DNA from: Paraescarpia echinospica
Lineage: Eukaryota; Annelida; Polychaeta; Sabellida; Siboglinidae
Assembly: GCA_020002185.1 (NCBI GenBank)
Contig: CM034531.1
Coordinates: 84,256,183 to 84,320,182, forward strand
DNA length: 64,000 nt
Direction: 5' to 3'
Shown: positions 21,777-34,700 of the stretch, in pieces
Position numbering within the stretch: position 1 is the stretch's first letter
Layout: every line of letters starts with the position of its first letter
Notes under the pieces: generated by a model
The model's database searches: none
What the model was told of the DNA's origin: nothing
The model's input: the letters and a program-made list of their open reading frames with translations, nothing else
Translations under genes and position numbers: made by a program

Positions 21777-22915
21777 CCCTACAGGTGGCCACTGGGCCGA
21801 ATTCGGCCCGTGTGATCAGTGCAAAACTGCTCCCGGCCGATTTTCGGCCCGATTTAGTATCACACTTTTCAAAAAAAAATTGTTTCCATCACTAGCAACT
21901 GACAGCGGAACGCGAGGTATCATTGGAAAGCTGAATTATTATTCTTCCTGTGGCATTTTTACCAATGAGTTGTATCGCATCATGATTCAGTAATAACAAA
22001 TCACAACCAAGCTTTAAAATGTCATAGTAGTAGATGCCCAAATATGGCCGATTTTACTACGCTCTGCATCAGGATTTTACATTCCCATTCATATGGTCTA
22101 AACAGGGAAATGGAGGTACCGATGGAAAGCCCAACGATTGGTCTATTGGCCAGCGAAGGATATAATGCATTCAGAATTCAAATACAACATGTCCTATAAC
22201 CTGATGACATATATATGTGTGTAATTAGGAACTGTAGGTATTATTTACGTCATGTTATCGGACAGGTGCGCCACGGCGCGCAACGGTAGGCCTACGAGGC
22301 CTATTGCCGTATTGGTTGTATTTGAACGTTCTACGAAAAATACAATAAAATGAAAAGTTCTGAATATATTTCAGTCTAGTTTTCATTATCACGCAGCTGA
22401 AATGTACAGCTACATTTGTCACACTGCATGCATGAACATACAACCACTCAATAATTATTTTGTTACTGGGCAAACTTGGGTTTCTACTTTACCCTCGTTC
22501 TGACGTTCATGAAGAATAGTCTAAATTTTACATGGGTCTACCTAAAAAATTCATATACTTCTGAGTATATTTGATTAATTTTTTCTGTACTCATTAGCTT
22601 ATATACATGGCTACATTTCTCTAATTGGACATTGACACATACAACCACTCGGAAATTAGCTAGTAGTAGGGCAAAAAAAAAATATATTTTTTGTATTTAT
22701 TTAATATAAACTTTAAACAGTTATATCTTCATGATTATTTGATGTTATGCAAATATCATCACAGCATAATAATAAAGGGTCTTTTTGCCAACAAAATGAT
22801 AGCTCAATCATATTTTTGCAATACATATTAGCGAAGTTGTGATTTTTAAAAGCACCCCTACAAATAGCTCCAAATTGTGTACACCGTGGAAGTTTACCAT
22901 TGGTCACCTGCAGGG
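21777..22915. mobile_element. piggyBac-like non-autonomous element, TTAA-flanked
   Basis: It is flanked by TTAA at 21773-21776 and 22916-22919. The left end CCCTACAGGTGGCCA and the right end (reverse complement) CCCTGCAGGTGACCA match at 13 of 15 positions. TTAA duplication plus CCC-starting termini is the piggyBac signature. The 1.1-kb interior is AT-rich without a transposase frame. A GGCCGAATTCGGCC palindrome lies just inside the left end. Confidence 0.85.
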
Positions 22916-22919
22916 TTAA

Positions 22920-23097
22920 GATATAAAACGAGACATTACTTGTAAATGTAGTAATCATGATTGATAAAAGTCAGTAATCATGATTGTTTCACCGTGTTGA
23001 GGTGTGGTTTCCACTTGACCACTGGTTGTGGTGATGTATTTCTTGCCCTAACCCTAGGCTTTGTTACCACGCTGACGACAGTCAGTAAAAAAGTAAA
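22920..23097. other. Spacer
   Basis: Short unassigned sequence; a GATTGATAAAAGTCAGTAATCATGATTG region shows a small local repeat. Confidence 0.3.
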
Positions 23098-23217
23098 AGT
23101 TAAGTTCTTCTATAGCGCAGTAGCCAGTCCTCGGGACTCAAAGCACTTTACACTTGACTCCCTGGCAGACCTGTTCAATCAAACACCATCTTGACTTCTC
23201 CGGGAAGCATCCAGTGG
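23098..23217 (-). mobile_element. SINE 3' fragment
   Basis: In reverse complement it matches the last 120 bp of the SINE at 21060-21371: GGATGCTTCCCGGAGAAGTC, AACAGGTCTGCCAGGGAGT, AAAGTGCTTTGAG, GCGCTATAGAAGAACTTA. Confidence 0.75.
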
Positions 23218-25499
23218 TATCATCTGAAGACTCTTTCGTCATCACCTTTAAGTGATTATAATATTATGGTAAATTGGTGGTTTATGGTCCAAAGATTATA
23301 TTTTATTTGTTGCCAGCATGCTATACAATTAATTAAACAGTCATTTCTGGAATGCCACAAAAGTATGTTTCTATTAATCGTAAGAACGTTTCTCAAATCC
23401 AGTCCTTTTTTATAAAACAGTATAAGTTGTTTAGTATATCCAATTTCTGTGAACATATCATTGTCTAGCCCAAGTTATTGATAGCCTGTTAGTATACACA
23501 GTTTGGGGCAATAGGCGTCTTTTATGATATGTGAACTTTGGTGGTTTATATTCATAAGTACTTCACTCAAATCAACTTTCCCAAAAGTTTGTTTGCACAA
23601 CTTTGTAGGAATATATATTATATATTTAGCACAAAGATATCTTACGAATCACATTCCTTTTTTTGCTAAAAAAAACGGCATAAAACATTAGTTACAAGAA
23701 TAGACTTGTGGGTGTCGAATACAGACCCACCTCGATTTCACTGTTATAACTTGAGTTTTGCCTAACTTTGATACCTCAGTAAGATAGTTCCATCATTCAA
23801 CATTTTTCTAGACATTTACCTATACGAATATTGCGTCTTACACCCATTTGAGGCGTAAATAGCGCCCCAGTTTGTATCAACATACGCTGCTATATCTGTC
23901 ATTTACGAGCGCTGTGCAGTAACGCACAGCCACGGCAATGCAGACTAGCGCAAACCAGGTCACTATTTGGGCTTCAACAGGGTCAGGATTCGATACAAGT
24001 TCCGACTAGTGAATAAGATGCACGATTTTTATTTGGGCTTCAAAAAGGTCCAGATTCAACACAAGTGCCGACTAGTGATGTAGTGCCATCAGCTTGCACG
24101 GTTTTTACTCCCACCACCATCATAAACCAAAATGCAGTTAACGTTTGGCCGCCATGTTACATGAATGTCTAGATTTCTAGTATGCCGAAACTCCGCAAGG
24201 TGTCACCACGGGAATATTTTGTGATTGGACATTCATGTTGTCCAATGGAGGTAATTTCAAGAGGTAAATCCTAACCGACCCTGAGCGACGTTAAGACAAC
24301 TAAAAAAAACTACAAATCTGTGATTTTGCTGGAATGTAAGTGACTTTGTGGCGTCATTTCACGCCGCTCGCCGACTCTGAATATATCACGAAAGAACGAA
24401 AAAAATGGGTGCATGAAACAGCTACGAGGTGGCAATTTCGGCATATTTTGGGAAAGGCAGAATAGAAAAAATGCTTGTCATATACCAGGGGAAACATTGG
24501 AGTTGTTTATGATGTATAATTGATAATTGTAATGAAACGAGCCAGGTTGTTGTTGAATCCAATAAAATATGCTCGAACTAAAAAAAGACAATACATCATC
24601 TGATCGCTGTTGGAAACTTATCAGACCTGTGCACAAATAAGAGAAACAAGTCATTCAACCGTCTTTCTGTAGCTAGAGTCTATAATCCAGGTCTTTAGCA
24701 GATCTTAATCAGCTCCGAAGTGCATCAATCTAGTGACATCACTAAAAACTGTGTTTTCTATAATAATATACAGTTGTTATAACTTGCTCCTAAAACTACC
24801 ACTATAAATCACTAGTTAATCTCTGACAGTTCAGCAGAGTTATCAAGCAAGCTTGCTATACAAATCACGTTTGATAAACGTTGCCATTTTAACGATATTT
24901 TAATTAATGTCTTGTCATGATATTCCAATTGTGATTCATCCAGAGACTTTCAATCAGCAGCCATGAATACTAGAAAAAAACTGAAGGACCAAATCAGAAT
25001 TGTAGCTGCCTGGACAAATGTGATTCCATGAACACAATGAAATAGGACACATATTTGTTGAAATCGGCCTTGATGTCTAGACTTTTCTATTTGTTGCTTC
25101 ACTCTGTGGCAAAACATCGGAATTTGTCTGCCCAACTAATAAAAGATTGGTAAAAAAATTACAATTCTGTGAGTGAAACAGGACATGTAACTTGTGACTC
25201 AACACAACAGAAGACAGCACACCGACATTACAGGGTGTGAAGACAACCGTTCCAGCGTCACACCCTCACGTTGTGCTGACAGAGTTTCCAAGAAGAAAGG
25301 TTCCATGGCTTCGATCTACATTTTTTTAAGAATCCATCTCTCACCAAACCCCCCAATTTGTAAGACGAACCTCCCATTTCCTGCTACACTCTCCAGGTGC
25401 ACACTTGAATTTTTTAATTGTAATAAAGTGGTGCCACCTGGGGAATAATAGCAAAATAGATATTTAGATTACATTCAACTATAGAATTGTTCCAAGAGA
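23218..25499. other. Unassigned intergenic sequence
   Basis: AT-rich, with no supported gene. A diverged direct repeat of about 47 bp (TTTGGGCTTCAACAGGGTC... and TTTGGGCTTCAAAAAGGTC..., both ending CCGACTAGTGA) lies at about 23966-24012 and 24033-24079, a 67-68-bp tandem duplication. Confidence 0.5.
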
Positions 25500-25590
25500 A
25501 GTATTGATGGTGTTCACTAGAACAGGTCTGCCAGGTAAAGTGGTTTCAGCAGTCCTAACGACTGGATACTTCGATATATAAGAACTTACC
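25500..25590 (+). mobile_element. SINE 3' fragment
   Basis: AGAACAGGTCTGCCAGGTAAAG, AGCAGTCCTAACGACTGGATAC and TATATAAGAACTTACCTG match the 3' end of the 21060-21371 SINE. Confidence 0.7.
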
Positions 25591-26205
25591 TGTACTGCAT
25601 ACTTACATAACTTTACTATTAGTAAATGTAACTGAGTAATAAATATACACGTCTATCTGTCGGCATGTATTAGTAAAGTACTCATAATATTCGTTTGTCT
25701 GACACCATTTGGTATATAATAATGAAAGTTACGTTCAATACAAAATACACGTTTCAAAACTTTATACTTTTCCACGAACCAAAATATTATGAAATACTTT
25801 TTAACAAGTTTCCTAAAGAAGGAACTCTAAACTTCAGTTTTTATGTCCTACAAACCCTAAAACTGAACAATAAATGTGGTGGAAACAAAATCATTTTGTA
25901 ATTTGTAACTTTAAATTTTAAAAATAAACTCTGATTAGTAAGTAGAAACTTTTAGTATAAGCCTCACAGAACACACAAGTAGCACAATCAAACATGACTA
26001 TGAATAATAGCATCAAAATATGTGGTCATCAAAAAAGTAAATCTAGCAACGTGATATCCTAAAAGTTGATAAAAATAATTATATCCAAGTACGGGGCCAT
26101 CTCAAAATGTTTCTGTACAACCATACATGAACTAGTGTAATTTTATATGTGGACCCCCACCTACATGAAACCTTGAATTACACCACCCTGTGATTCATAA
26201 CACAT

Positions 26206-26234
26206 GCACGCACACACGCACGCACGCACCCTCG

Positions 26235-26286
<52 letters not shown>

Positions 26287-26301
26287 AACACACACACACA
26301 A
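26206..26301. repeat. (CA)n microsatellite
   Basis: A long, nearly perfect CA tract preceded by (CGCA)n variants. Confidence 0.97.
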
Positions 26302-27010
26302 ATGTAGAAGAACACCGTGATTTATTTATTTTTCCGTGATTGAAAAACTAAGTGCCTTTTTAGGAAAAATGTTGGTGGGAAATACATTACTGTGTGATGT
26401 TAAATGACACGGCTGCTAACCCCCACCCCCTGCACCCACATGAAACCTATTTCACTAAGTATCAAACAGCGATGTTCTGAGACAGCATCTACTGATATCA
26501 CTGCTTAACATTGTAAAGCTGTACAAATCTGAACAAAAACAGCGCGAATATGCCATACTAAACACCTGCCCTTGAAGCGACACTTTGGAAGACAAACTGT
26601 GAAAGACTTAATGCAGTTGCCTTTTTGTTACCATTTTCTCACTTTGCTACCGCATAAAGCAACGTGACAAAGTATGCCAAAGTCAAAGCACTTGAGCGTG
26701 TCTTATCTACCGCAAATTTTGATTTGCAACAAAAAACTTGGCACACAATGTTCCTTTTTGCCCAATCTGATTGGTAGAGTTCATGAAAATAAATATGTTT
26801 GTCACTCGAAGGTGACAGTCCATTACAAAAAAAGGTACACAGCATTGAGTATGGCAGACCACGTTGTCATTCACCAATCGACTGACGCATGGGGAGTGAT
26901 TGTCTCACCCAGACTGACAGCATCGTGTGGAGGAAGTCACGAGACTTATGACTGTGACACTCCTGACTGCAGCAAACAGACAAATGACCATGTCAGGTGT
27001 CTGACACAAG
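26302..27010. other. Unassigned sequence before the 64-bp array
   Basis: A 128-codon plus-strand frame (26674-27060) ends inside the array. It shows no family motif. The reverse strand is also partly open. No gene is called. Confidence 0.3.
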
Positions 27011-28800
27011 TTGACATCACTGTGAGCACTGTACAGACAGCACCAGCTCTAGGTCCATAACCATTTCTAGCAAGATGACATCACTGTGAGCACTGTACAG
27101 ACAGCACCAGCTCTAGGTCCATAACCATTTCTAGCAAGATGACATCACTGTGAGCACTGTACAGACAGCACCAGCACTAGGTCCATAACCATTTCTAGCA
27201 AGATGACATCACTGTGAGCACTGTACAGACAGCACCAGCTCTAGGTCCATAACCATTTCTAGCAAGATGACATCACTGTGAGCACTGTACAGACAGCACC
27301 AGCTCTAGGTCCATAACCATTTCTAGCAATATGACATCACTGTGAGCACTGTACAGACAGCACCAGCACTAGGTCCATAACCATTTCTAGCAAGATGACA
27401 TCACTGTGAGCACTGTACAGACAGCACCAGCTCTAGGTCCATAACCATTTCTAGCAAGATGACATCACTGTGAGCACTGTACAGACAGCACCAGCTCTAG
27501 GTCCATAACCATTTCTAGCAAGATGACATCACTGTGAGCACTGTACAGACAGCACCAGCTCTAGGTCCATAACCATTTCTAGCAAGATGACATCACTGTG
27601 AGCACTGTACAGACAGCACCAGCTCTAGGTCCATAACCATTTCTATCAAGATGACATCACTGTGAGCACTGTACAGACAGCACCAGCTCTAGGTCCATAA
27701 CCATTTCTAGCAATATGACATCACTGTGAGCACTGTACAGACAGCACCAGCACTAGGTCCATAACCATTTCTAGCAATATGACATCACTGTGAGCACTGT
27801 ACAGACAGCACCAGCACTAGGTCCATAACCATTTCTATCAAGATGACATCACTGTGAGCACTATACAGACAGCACCAGCACTAGGTCCATAACCATTTCT
27901 ATCAAGATGACATCACTGTGAGCACTGTACAGACAGCACCAGCACTAGGTCCATAACCATTTCTATCAAGATGACATCACTGTGAGCACTGTACAGACAG
28001 CACCAGCTCTAGGTCCATAACCATTTCTATCAAGATGACATCACTGTGAGCACTGTACAGACAGCACCAGCACTAGGTCCATAACCATTTCTATCAAGAT
28101 GACATCACTGTGAGCACTGTACAGACAGCACCAGCACTAGGTCCATAACCATTTCTAGCAATATGACATCACTGTGAGCACTGTACAGACAGCACCAGCA
28201 CTAGGTCCATAACCATTTCTATCAAGATGACATCACTGTGAGCACTATACAGACAGCACCAGCACTAGGTCCATAACCATTTCTATCAAGATGACATCAC
28301 TGTGAGCACTGTACAGACAGCACCAGCACTAGGTCCATAACCATTTCTATCAAGATGACATCACTGTGAGCACTGTACAGACAGCACCAGCACTAGGTCC
28401 ATAACCATTTCTATCAAGATGACATCACTGTGAGCACTATACAGACAGCACCAGCACTAGGTCCATAACCATTTCTATCAAGATGACATCACTGTGAGCA
28501 CTGTACAGACAGCACCAGCACTAGGTCCATAACCATTTCTATCAAGATGACATCACTGTGAGCACTATACAGACAGCACCAGCTCTAGGTCCATAACCAT
28601 TTCTATCAAGATGACATCACTGTGAGCACTGTACAGACATCACCAGCACTAGGTCCATAACCATTTCTATCAAGATGACATCACTGTGAGCACTATACAG
28701 ACAGCACCAGCTCTAGGTCCATAACCATTTCTATCAAGATGACATCACTGTGAGCACTGTACAGACAGCACCAGCTCTAGGTCCATAACCATTTCTATCA
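27011..28800. repeat. 64-bp minisatellite, ~28 copies
   Basis: Exact 64-bp spacing (GACATCAC at 27013 and 27077). Each unit reads GATGACATCACTGTGAGCAC, then TGTACAGACAGCACCAGC, then a CTAGGTCCATAACC segment. Units are very similar. Diagnostic variants are TAGCAAGATG, TAGCAATATG or TATCAAGATG at the joint, CTCTAGG versus CACTAGG, and CTGTACAG versus CTATACAG. Left units are mostly AGCAAG/CTCT and right units mostly TATCAAG/CACT. The right side shows a two- to three-unit periodic pattern of CTATACAG. Confidence 0.97.
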
Positions 28801-29037
28801 GGGATAGATATAAGGAAGACTTTAGTGTTCATTTTTGGGAGATGTCAATGTTTAAATCTACTTGCTCACCAAAATGTGTACTTGCTGAGTAATATGTGAC
28901 AAGCCACCAACCACACCTTAACTTCATTAATAGCTGTTGTGTAGTGTAGACACTTCCCAGAAGATGGCAGCACTGTACCATGCCTCCCTACCAAAGTTCA
29001 GTGCTTCATAATTTCTAATTTGCCTACTCTAATTCTA
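28801..29037. other. Spacer
   Basis: No feature seen beyond the TA target at 29036-29037. Confidence 0.3.
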
Positions 29038-30443
29038 GGCGCACACCAACCGATAATGTCGATTTGGGGTTTTAGTCAGCGTTAAAGCAGTCGGGGCTAA
29101 ACGACAATTACATGTAGCTCCGCCGACTAGCGCTGACAGCAACTAGCGCACACCTGCCAGTGCACACCAACTGATGACCATCAACACAAACCTCGTGAAA
29201 AATCCACTATAAACGTGCATGTTTACTCAATAGTGTTTGCTCGGTGCATAATTTACAACAGAGAAAGGTGCAATTTTTTAACAACAATGTCCGTTAAACT
29301 GGGGCTACAAATTTTCCGTCTCAAAATGTTATTGATTAAAAAGGTAAATTTTATTTGATTAACAAATTTCATGTTTCAAAAGGGCACATTTATTTTCCTA
29401 AAAGGCACATTTTCTATCAAAACTAATACTTAGCCAGACCACAAACAGGAGGCGATTATTGCTGGATCCTCGTAGACCTCAGCTGTTTATAGTTGCTCTT
29501 CGACGAATGACACAAAGGACCTTTCGCATTGCTAAATGCTACTTAAATGTCAGATAACATTTTTAAATGAGAAATAAATGATGACAATCCAGATATGTAG
29601 TTATGATTATGAATTTCCGCATCGACTGAATCCGTGGACAACGAAACTTGTTGCAACGTAATTTGTAGATTCGCCGTTAGGCTTCAGCCTTCATGACGAT
29701 TTCACTTGCGCATTTAGTAAATCCTCTAGCAAATGAACACACAGCTTCGCTAAGTTTTATAGCGATATAAAGAACATTATGCTTAACCAATTCTGTGCCA
29801 TGAGAAAACAATACTTATGCCGAAGTCTTAGTCTCAACACAATTATTCCTCAAACGTTCTTCACTGCTAGCATCGCTGTGCGGATTTTTTTAAGCTTATA
29901 TTATATATGCGCCTGGCAGCGCCGCCGCCAGTGATAGTGTTTTAACAAAACAAAAAGGCGATTATTGGAAGCGGGAAACAAAATCAGGTGGAAATTATGT
30001 TTATTTTGTTGCGCCGGTTTTAAGGACAAGCGATAACAAATTATGACAATCAGGTAAAAATTGTCTATCACAATCCGAAATGTTGGGGTCTTGTCGGGCC
30101 AGTAAATATGGAAGTAAACTATGAAAACGTGTGACCCGAATTGGCTTGACAACAGAAAAATGTTGCTGAGCTTGTCAGGTCTTACCGTCATGTTAAGAGA
30201 GAAAACCAGCGCACACTGGCCGAGTTGTCATCGGATATGCGCAGACTTGTTACAGCATACTTGTTTTATTTGCGCCGACTTGTTACAGCATACTTGTTTT
30301 ATTTGCGCCGGCTACACCAACTCAAAATTTGAATCGGCGTTAATCGGCGGAATAAAGCCCACCATCAGGCTTAAATCCCATGCACACCAATCGACTGCCG
30401 TCGGTCGACAGTTTTAACGCCGACTAGTCAGTTGGTGTGTGCC
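29038..30443. mobile_element. 1.4-kb inverted-repeat element with TA target
   Basis: The left end is GGCGCACACCAACCGAT. The right end in reverse complement is GGCACACACCAACTGAC. The next about 50 bp also pair loosely (both carry a GCGTTAAA segment and a CAGTCG/CTGTCG core). TA flanks both ends (29036-29037 and 30444-30445), so a mariner-like TA duplication or a CTAG-type target is likely. There is no transposase frame. Additional GCACACCAACTGA-like motifs lie just inside the left end, and a 35-bp tandem pair (ACTTGTTACAGCATACTTG) lies at 30245-30310. Confidence 0.75.
30245..30312. repeat. 35-bp tandem duplication
   Basis: GACTTGTTACAGCATACTTG plus TTTTATTTGCGCC occurs twice in tandem within the right part of the TA-flanked element. 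Confidence 0.9.
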
Positions 30444-30445
30444 TA

Positions 30446-31794
30446 GCTCAAGGCAGACAAGGTATCCATTTAGCAATTATAAATAAATCATGAATGATAC
30501 TGTGGTCAAACTTGCTATGTCATAGACAACTCCAAATGCTTTACTTGACAAGCAGAAATTACACTGCTTTCTCATGCATAGCAGGATCAAAAGGTTTTTT
30601 TTGGCTGAAGGAAAGTTACTTAGTTTCTTCAATACGTTTTATACTTTAATTGTGAAAAATAATAATAAAATATTGCCAAGCCATCAATATTATAATTTTG
30701 AGTGTTTTTGAAGTTTATGTCATGCAATTGACAAATCTTCCTAGTCAAAGTAAGAGACTTTACATACAAAGTACTTAAGGGACAATTTGAAAAAACAGAA
30801 TCTCGTTTGTCTCATTACCATGTATAACTGTGCAGCACACACCTGGACTTGTATGGAAAAAATTAAGTGAAAAATTTGTTTCACATAGACAATAATGCCA
30901 ATATGACCGTTATTATCATGTTGATATTCAGACACATGTTGCAGGCTGCTAGAGTCACATCATTAATGTTTAGAACAAAAAAAGTGGACTTTTTTATACT
31001 CATCTGTCAGAGAATCTGATGTTGCAGTTAATGAAGTTGTAGGAATGTGAAACATGCTCTACTAGTTGTCCGGAATTATAATTATCACAAATGGATTATT
31101 TAAATATTTGTCCTAATAAGCCTGGATTACTAGCATTGGTTTCACATGGTGTGATTATTTGGAACTCCATCAAATGGACATGTGTCATGTTTATTAAACA
31201 TTACATAACACTGTAATAGACATAAAGACAACAATAGTGTCATAGAAGTCGTTACATGACTAAAACACATCGGACAGCAACCGTTTCACAATGATCTCTT
31301 TGTGACGAGAAAAGATAAAATATTAGTCGGCATCGGAAATGTTTTGCACACACAATGACTGCTGACTGCATGAGCAGACATCGAAGCTAAAAAACCTCGA
31401 AAGCAAATCTGCAGTCGAGACTGCAAAAGACAGGAACAAAGCTCACGATTCATTCCGCAATAATACGTGATGTATATTCATAGGGGGCTTCTGGTACTAA
31501 GTAGCTATTGTATGCATACACCTCATGGTTACATCGCCTCTATGAATAGCCAATGAAAATCAAGCGGTCTAGTGGCACGTCCTGACATTTCCCAAGTCGA
31601 TCCATCTTCGGCAGAATGCACTGAACAAGTTCAACACACAGATCGACGCATTTACAAACCTGCTCAAAAGATCATGTGTGGAATAAACAGCCTGATCATC
31701 TGCGGCAACCAATCAAACAGTTGCGTTTTTTGTACCGCAGTGACAGGGTCTCGCAACAGGAACCATAAATACAAGCTGCCCATCCTTGACCAAT
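30446..31794. other. Unassigned intergenic sequence
   Basis: AT-rich with only short frames. No supported gene, RNA or repeat. Confidence 0.4.
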
Positions 31795-34700
31795 AAACAT
31801 GCAAGTTTGCAACCTTGCCATTACAAGCTGCCCATCGTTGTACCCAAGTGAACAGTGCAAGTTTGTAACCTTGCCATTACAAGCTGCCCATCGTTGTTGC
31901 AAGTTTATAAGTGCTGCCCAACCCAAGTGAACAGTGCAAGTTTATAACCTTGCCAGTACAAGCTGCCCATCGTTGCACCCAAGTGAACAGTGCAAGTTTA
32001 TAACCTTGCCATTACAAGCTGCCCATCGTTGTACCCAAGTGAACAGTGCAAGTTTGTAACCTTGCCATTACAAGCTGCCCATCGTTGCACCCAAGTGAAC
32101 AGTGCAAGTTTATAACCTTGCCATTACAAGCTGCCCATCGTTGTACCCAAGTGAACAGTGCAAGTTTGTAACCTTGCCATTACAAGCTGCCCATCGTTGC
32201 ACCCAAGTGAACAGTGCAAGTTTGTAACCTTGCCATTACAAGCTGCCCATCGTTGCACCCAAGTGAACAGTGCAAGTTTGCAACCTTGCCATTACAAGCT
32301 GCCCATCGTTGCACCCAAGTGAACAGTGCAAGTTTGTAACCTTGCCATTACAAGCTGCCCATCGTTGCACACAAGTGAACAGTGCAAGTTTATAACCTTG
32401 CCAGTACAAGCTGCCCATCGTTGCACCCAAGTGAACAGTGCAAGTTTATAACCTTGCCATTACAAGCTGCCCATCGTTGCACCCAAGTGAACAGTGCAAG
32501 TTTGCCAAGCTGCCCATCGTTGTACCCAACAAGTGAACAGTGCAACCCAAGTGAACAGTTTTATAACCTTGCCAGTACAAGCTGCCCATCGTTGTACCCA
32601 AGTGAACAGTGCAAGTTTATAACCTTGCCATTACAAGCTGCCCATCGTTGTACCCAAGTGAACAGTGCAAGTTTGTAACCTTGCCATTACAAGCTGCCCA
32701 TCGTTGCACACAAGTGAACAGTACAAGTTTATAACCTTGCCATTACAAGCTGCCCATCGTTGCACCCAAGTGAACAGTGCAAGTTTGTAACCTTGCCATT
32801 ACAAGCTGCCCATCGTTGCACCCAAGTGAACAGTGCAAGTTTGTAACCTTGCCATTACAAGCTGCCCATCGTTGCACCCAAGTGAACAGTGCAAGTTTGT
32901 TGCCATTACCTGCCCATCGTTGCACATGAACAGTGCAAGTTTATAACCTTGCCAACAAGCTGCCCATCGTTGCACACAAGTGAACAGTGCCTTGCCATTA
33001 CAAGCTGCCCATCGTTGCACACCTGCAAGTGCCATTACAAGCTGCCCATCGTTGCACACAAGTGAACAGTGCAAGTTTGCAACCTTGCCATTACAAGCTG
33101 CCCATCGTTGCACACAAGTGAACAGTGCAAGTTTATAACCTTGCCAGTACAAGCTGCCCATCGTTGCACACAAGTGAACAGTACAAGTTTATAACCTTGC
33201 CATTACAAGCTGCCCATCGTTGCACACAAGCGAACAGTGCAAGTTTATAACCTTGCCATTACAAGCTGCCCATCGTTGCACACAAGCGAACAGTGCAAGT
33301 TTATAACCTTGCCAGTACAAGCTGCCCATCGTTGCACACAAGCGAACAGTGCAAGTTTATAACCTTGCCAGTACAAGCTGCCCATCGTTGCACACAAGCG
33401 AACAGTGCAAGTTTATAACCTTGCCAGTACAAGCTGCCCATCGTTGCACACAAGCGAACAGTACAAGTTTATAACCTTGCCATTACAAGCTGCCCATCGT
33501 TGCACACAAGCGAACAGTGCAAGTTTATAACCTTGCCATTACAAGCTGCCCATCGTTGTACCCAAGCGAACAGTGCAAGTTTGCAACCTTGCCATTACAA
33601 GCTGCCCATCGTTGCACCCAAGTGAACAGTACAAGTTTATAACCTTGCCAGTACAAGCTGCCCATCATTGTACCCAAGTGAACAGTGCAAGTTTGTAACC
33701 TTGCCATTACAAGCTGCCCATCGTTGCACACAAGCGAACAGTACAAGTTTATAACCTTGCCAGTACAAGCTGCCCATCGTTGCACACAAGCGAACAGTAC
33801 AAGTTTATAACCTTGCCATTACAAGCTGCCCATCGTTACACCCAAGCGAACAGCGCAAGTTTGTAACCTTGCCAGTACAAGCTGCCCATCGTTGCACACA
33901 AGCGAACAGTGCAAGTTTATAACCTTGCCAGTACAAGCTGCCCATCGTTGCACACAAGCGAACAGTACAAGTTTATAACCTTGCCATTACAAGCTGCCCA
34001 TCGTTGCACACAAGCGAACAGTGCAAGTTTGTAACCTTGCCAGTACAAGCTGCCCATCGTTGCACACAAGCGAACAGTACAAGTTTATAACCTTGCCATT
34101 ACAAGCTGCCCATCGTTGCACACAAGCGAACAGTGCAAGTTTATAACCTTGCCATTACAAGCTGCCCATCGTTGCACCCAAGCGAACAGTGCAAGTTTGC
34201 AACCTTGCCATTACAAGCTGCCCATCGTTGCACCCAAGCGAACAGTACAAGTTTATAACCTTGCCAGTACAAGCTGCCCATCGTTGCACACAAGTGAACA
34301 GTGCAAGTTTGTAACCTTGCCATTACAAGCTGCCCATCGTTGCACCCAAATGAACAGTACAAGTTTGTAACCTTGCCAGTACAAGCTGCCCATCGTTGCA
34401 CACAAGCGAACAGTGCAAGTTTATAACCTTGCCAGTACAAGCTGCCCATCGTTGCACACAAGCGAACAGTGCAAGTTTGTAACCTTGCCAGTACAAGCTG
34501 CCCATCGTTGCACACAAGCGAACAGTACAAGTTTGTAACCTTGCCAGTAAAAGCTGCCCATCGTTGCACCCAAGTGAACAGTGCAAGTTTGTAACCTTGC
34601 CAGTACAAGCTGCCCATCGTTGCACCCAAGTGAACAGTGCAAGTTTGTAACCTTGCCATTACAAGCTGCCCATCGTTGCACCCAAGATAACAGTGCAAGT

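Noticed and set aside
26674..27060. 128-codon plus-strand frame before the 64-bp array
   Set aside because: No motif, opposite strand partly open, and the end lies in repeat sequence.
27011..28800. CRISPR-like array
   Set aside because: Units are contiguous identical repeats without variable spacers, and the DNA is animal.
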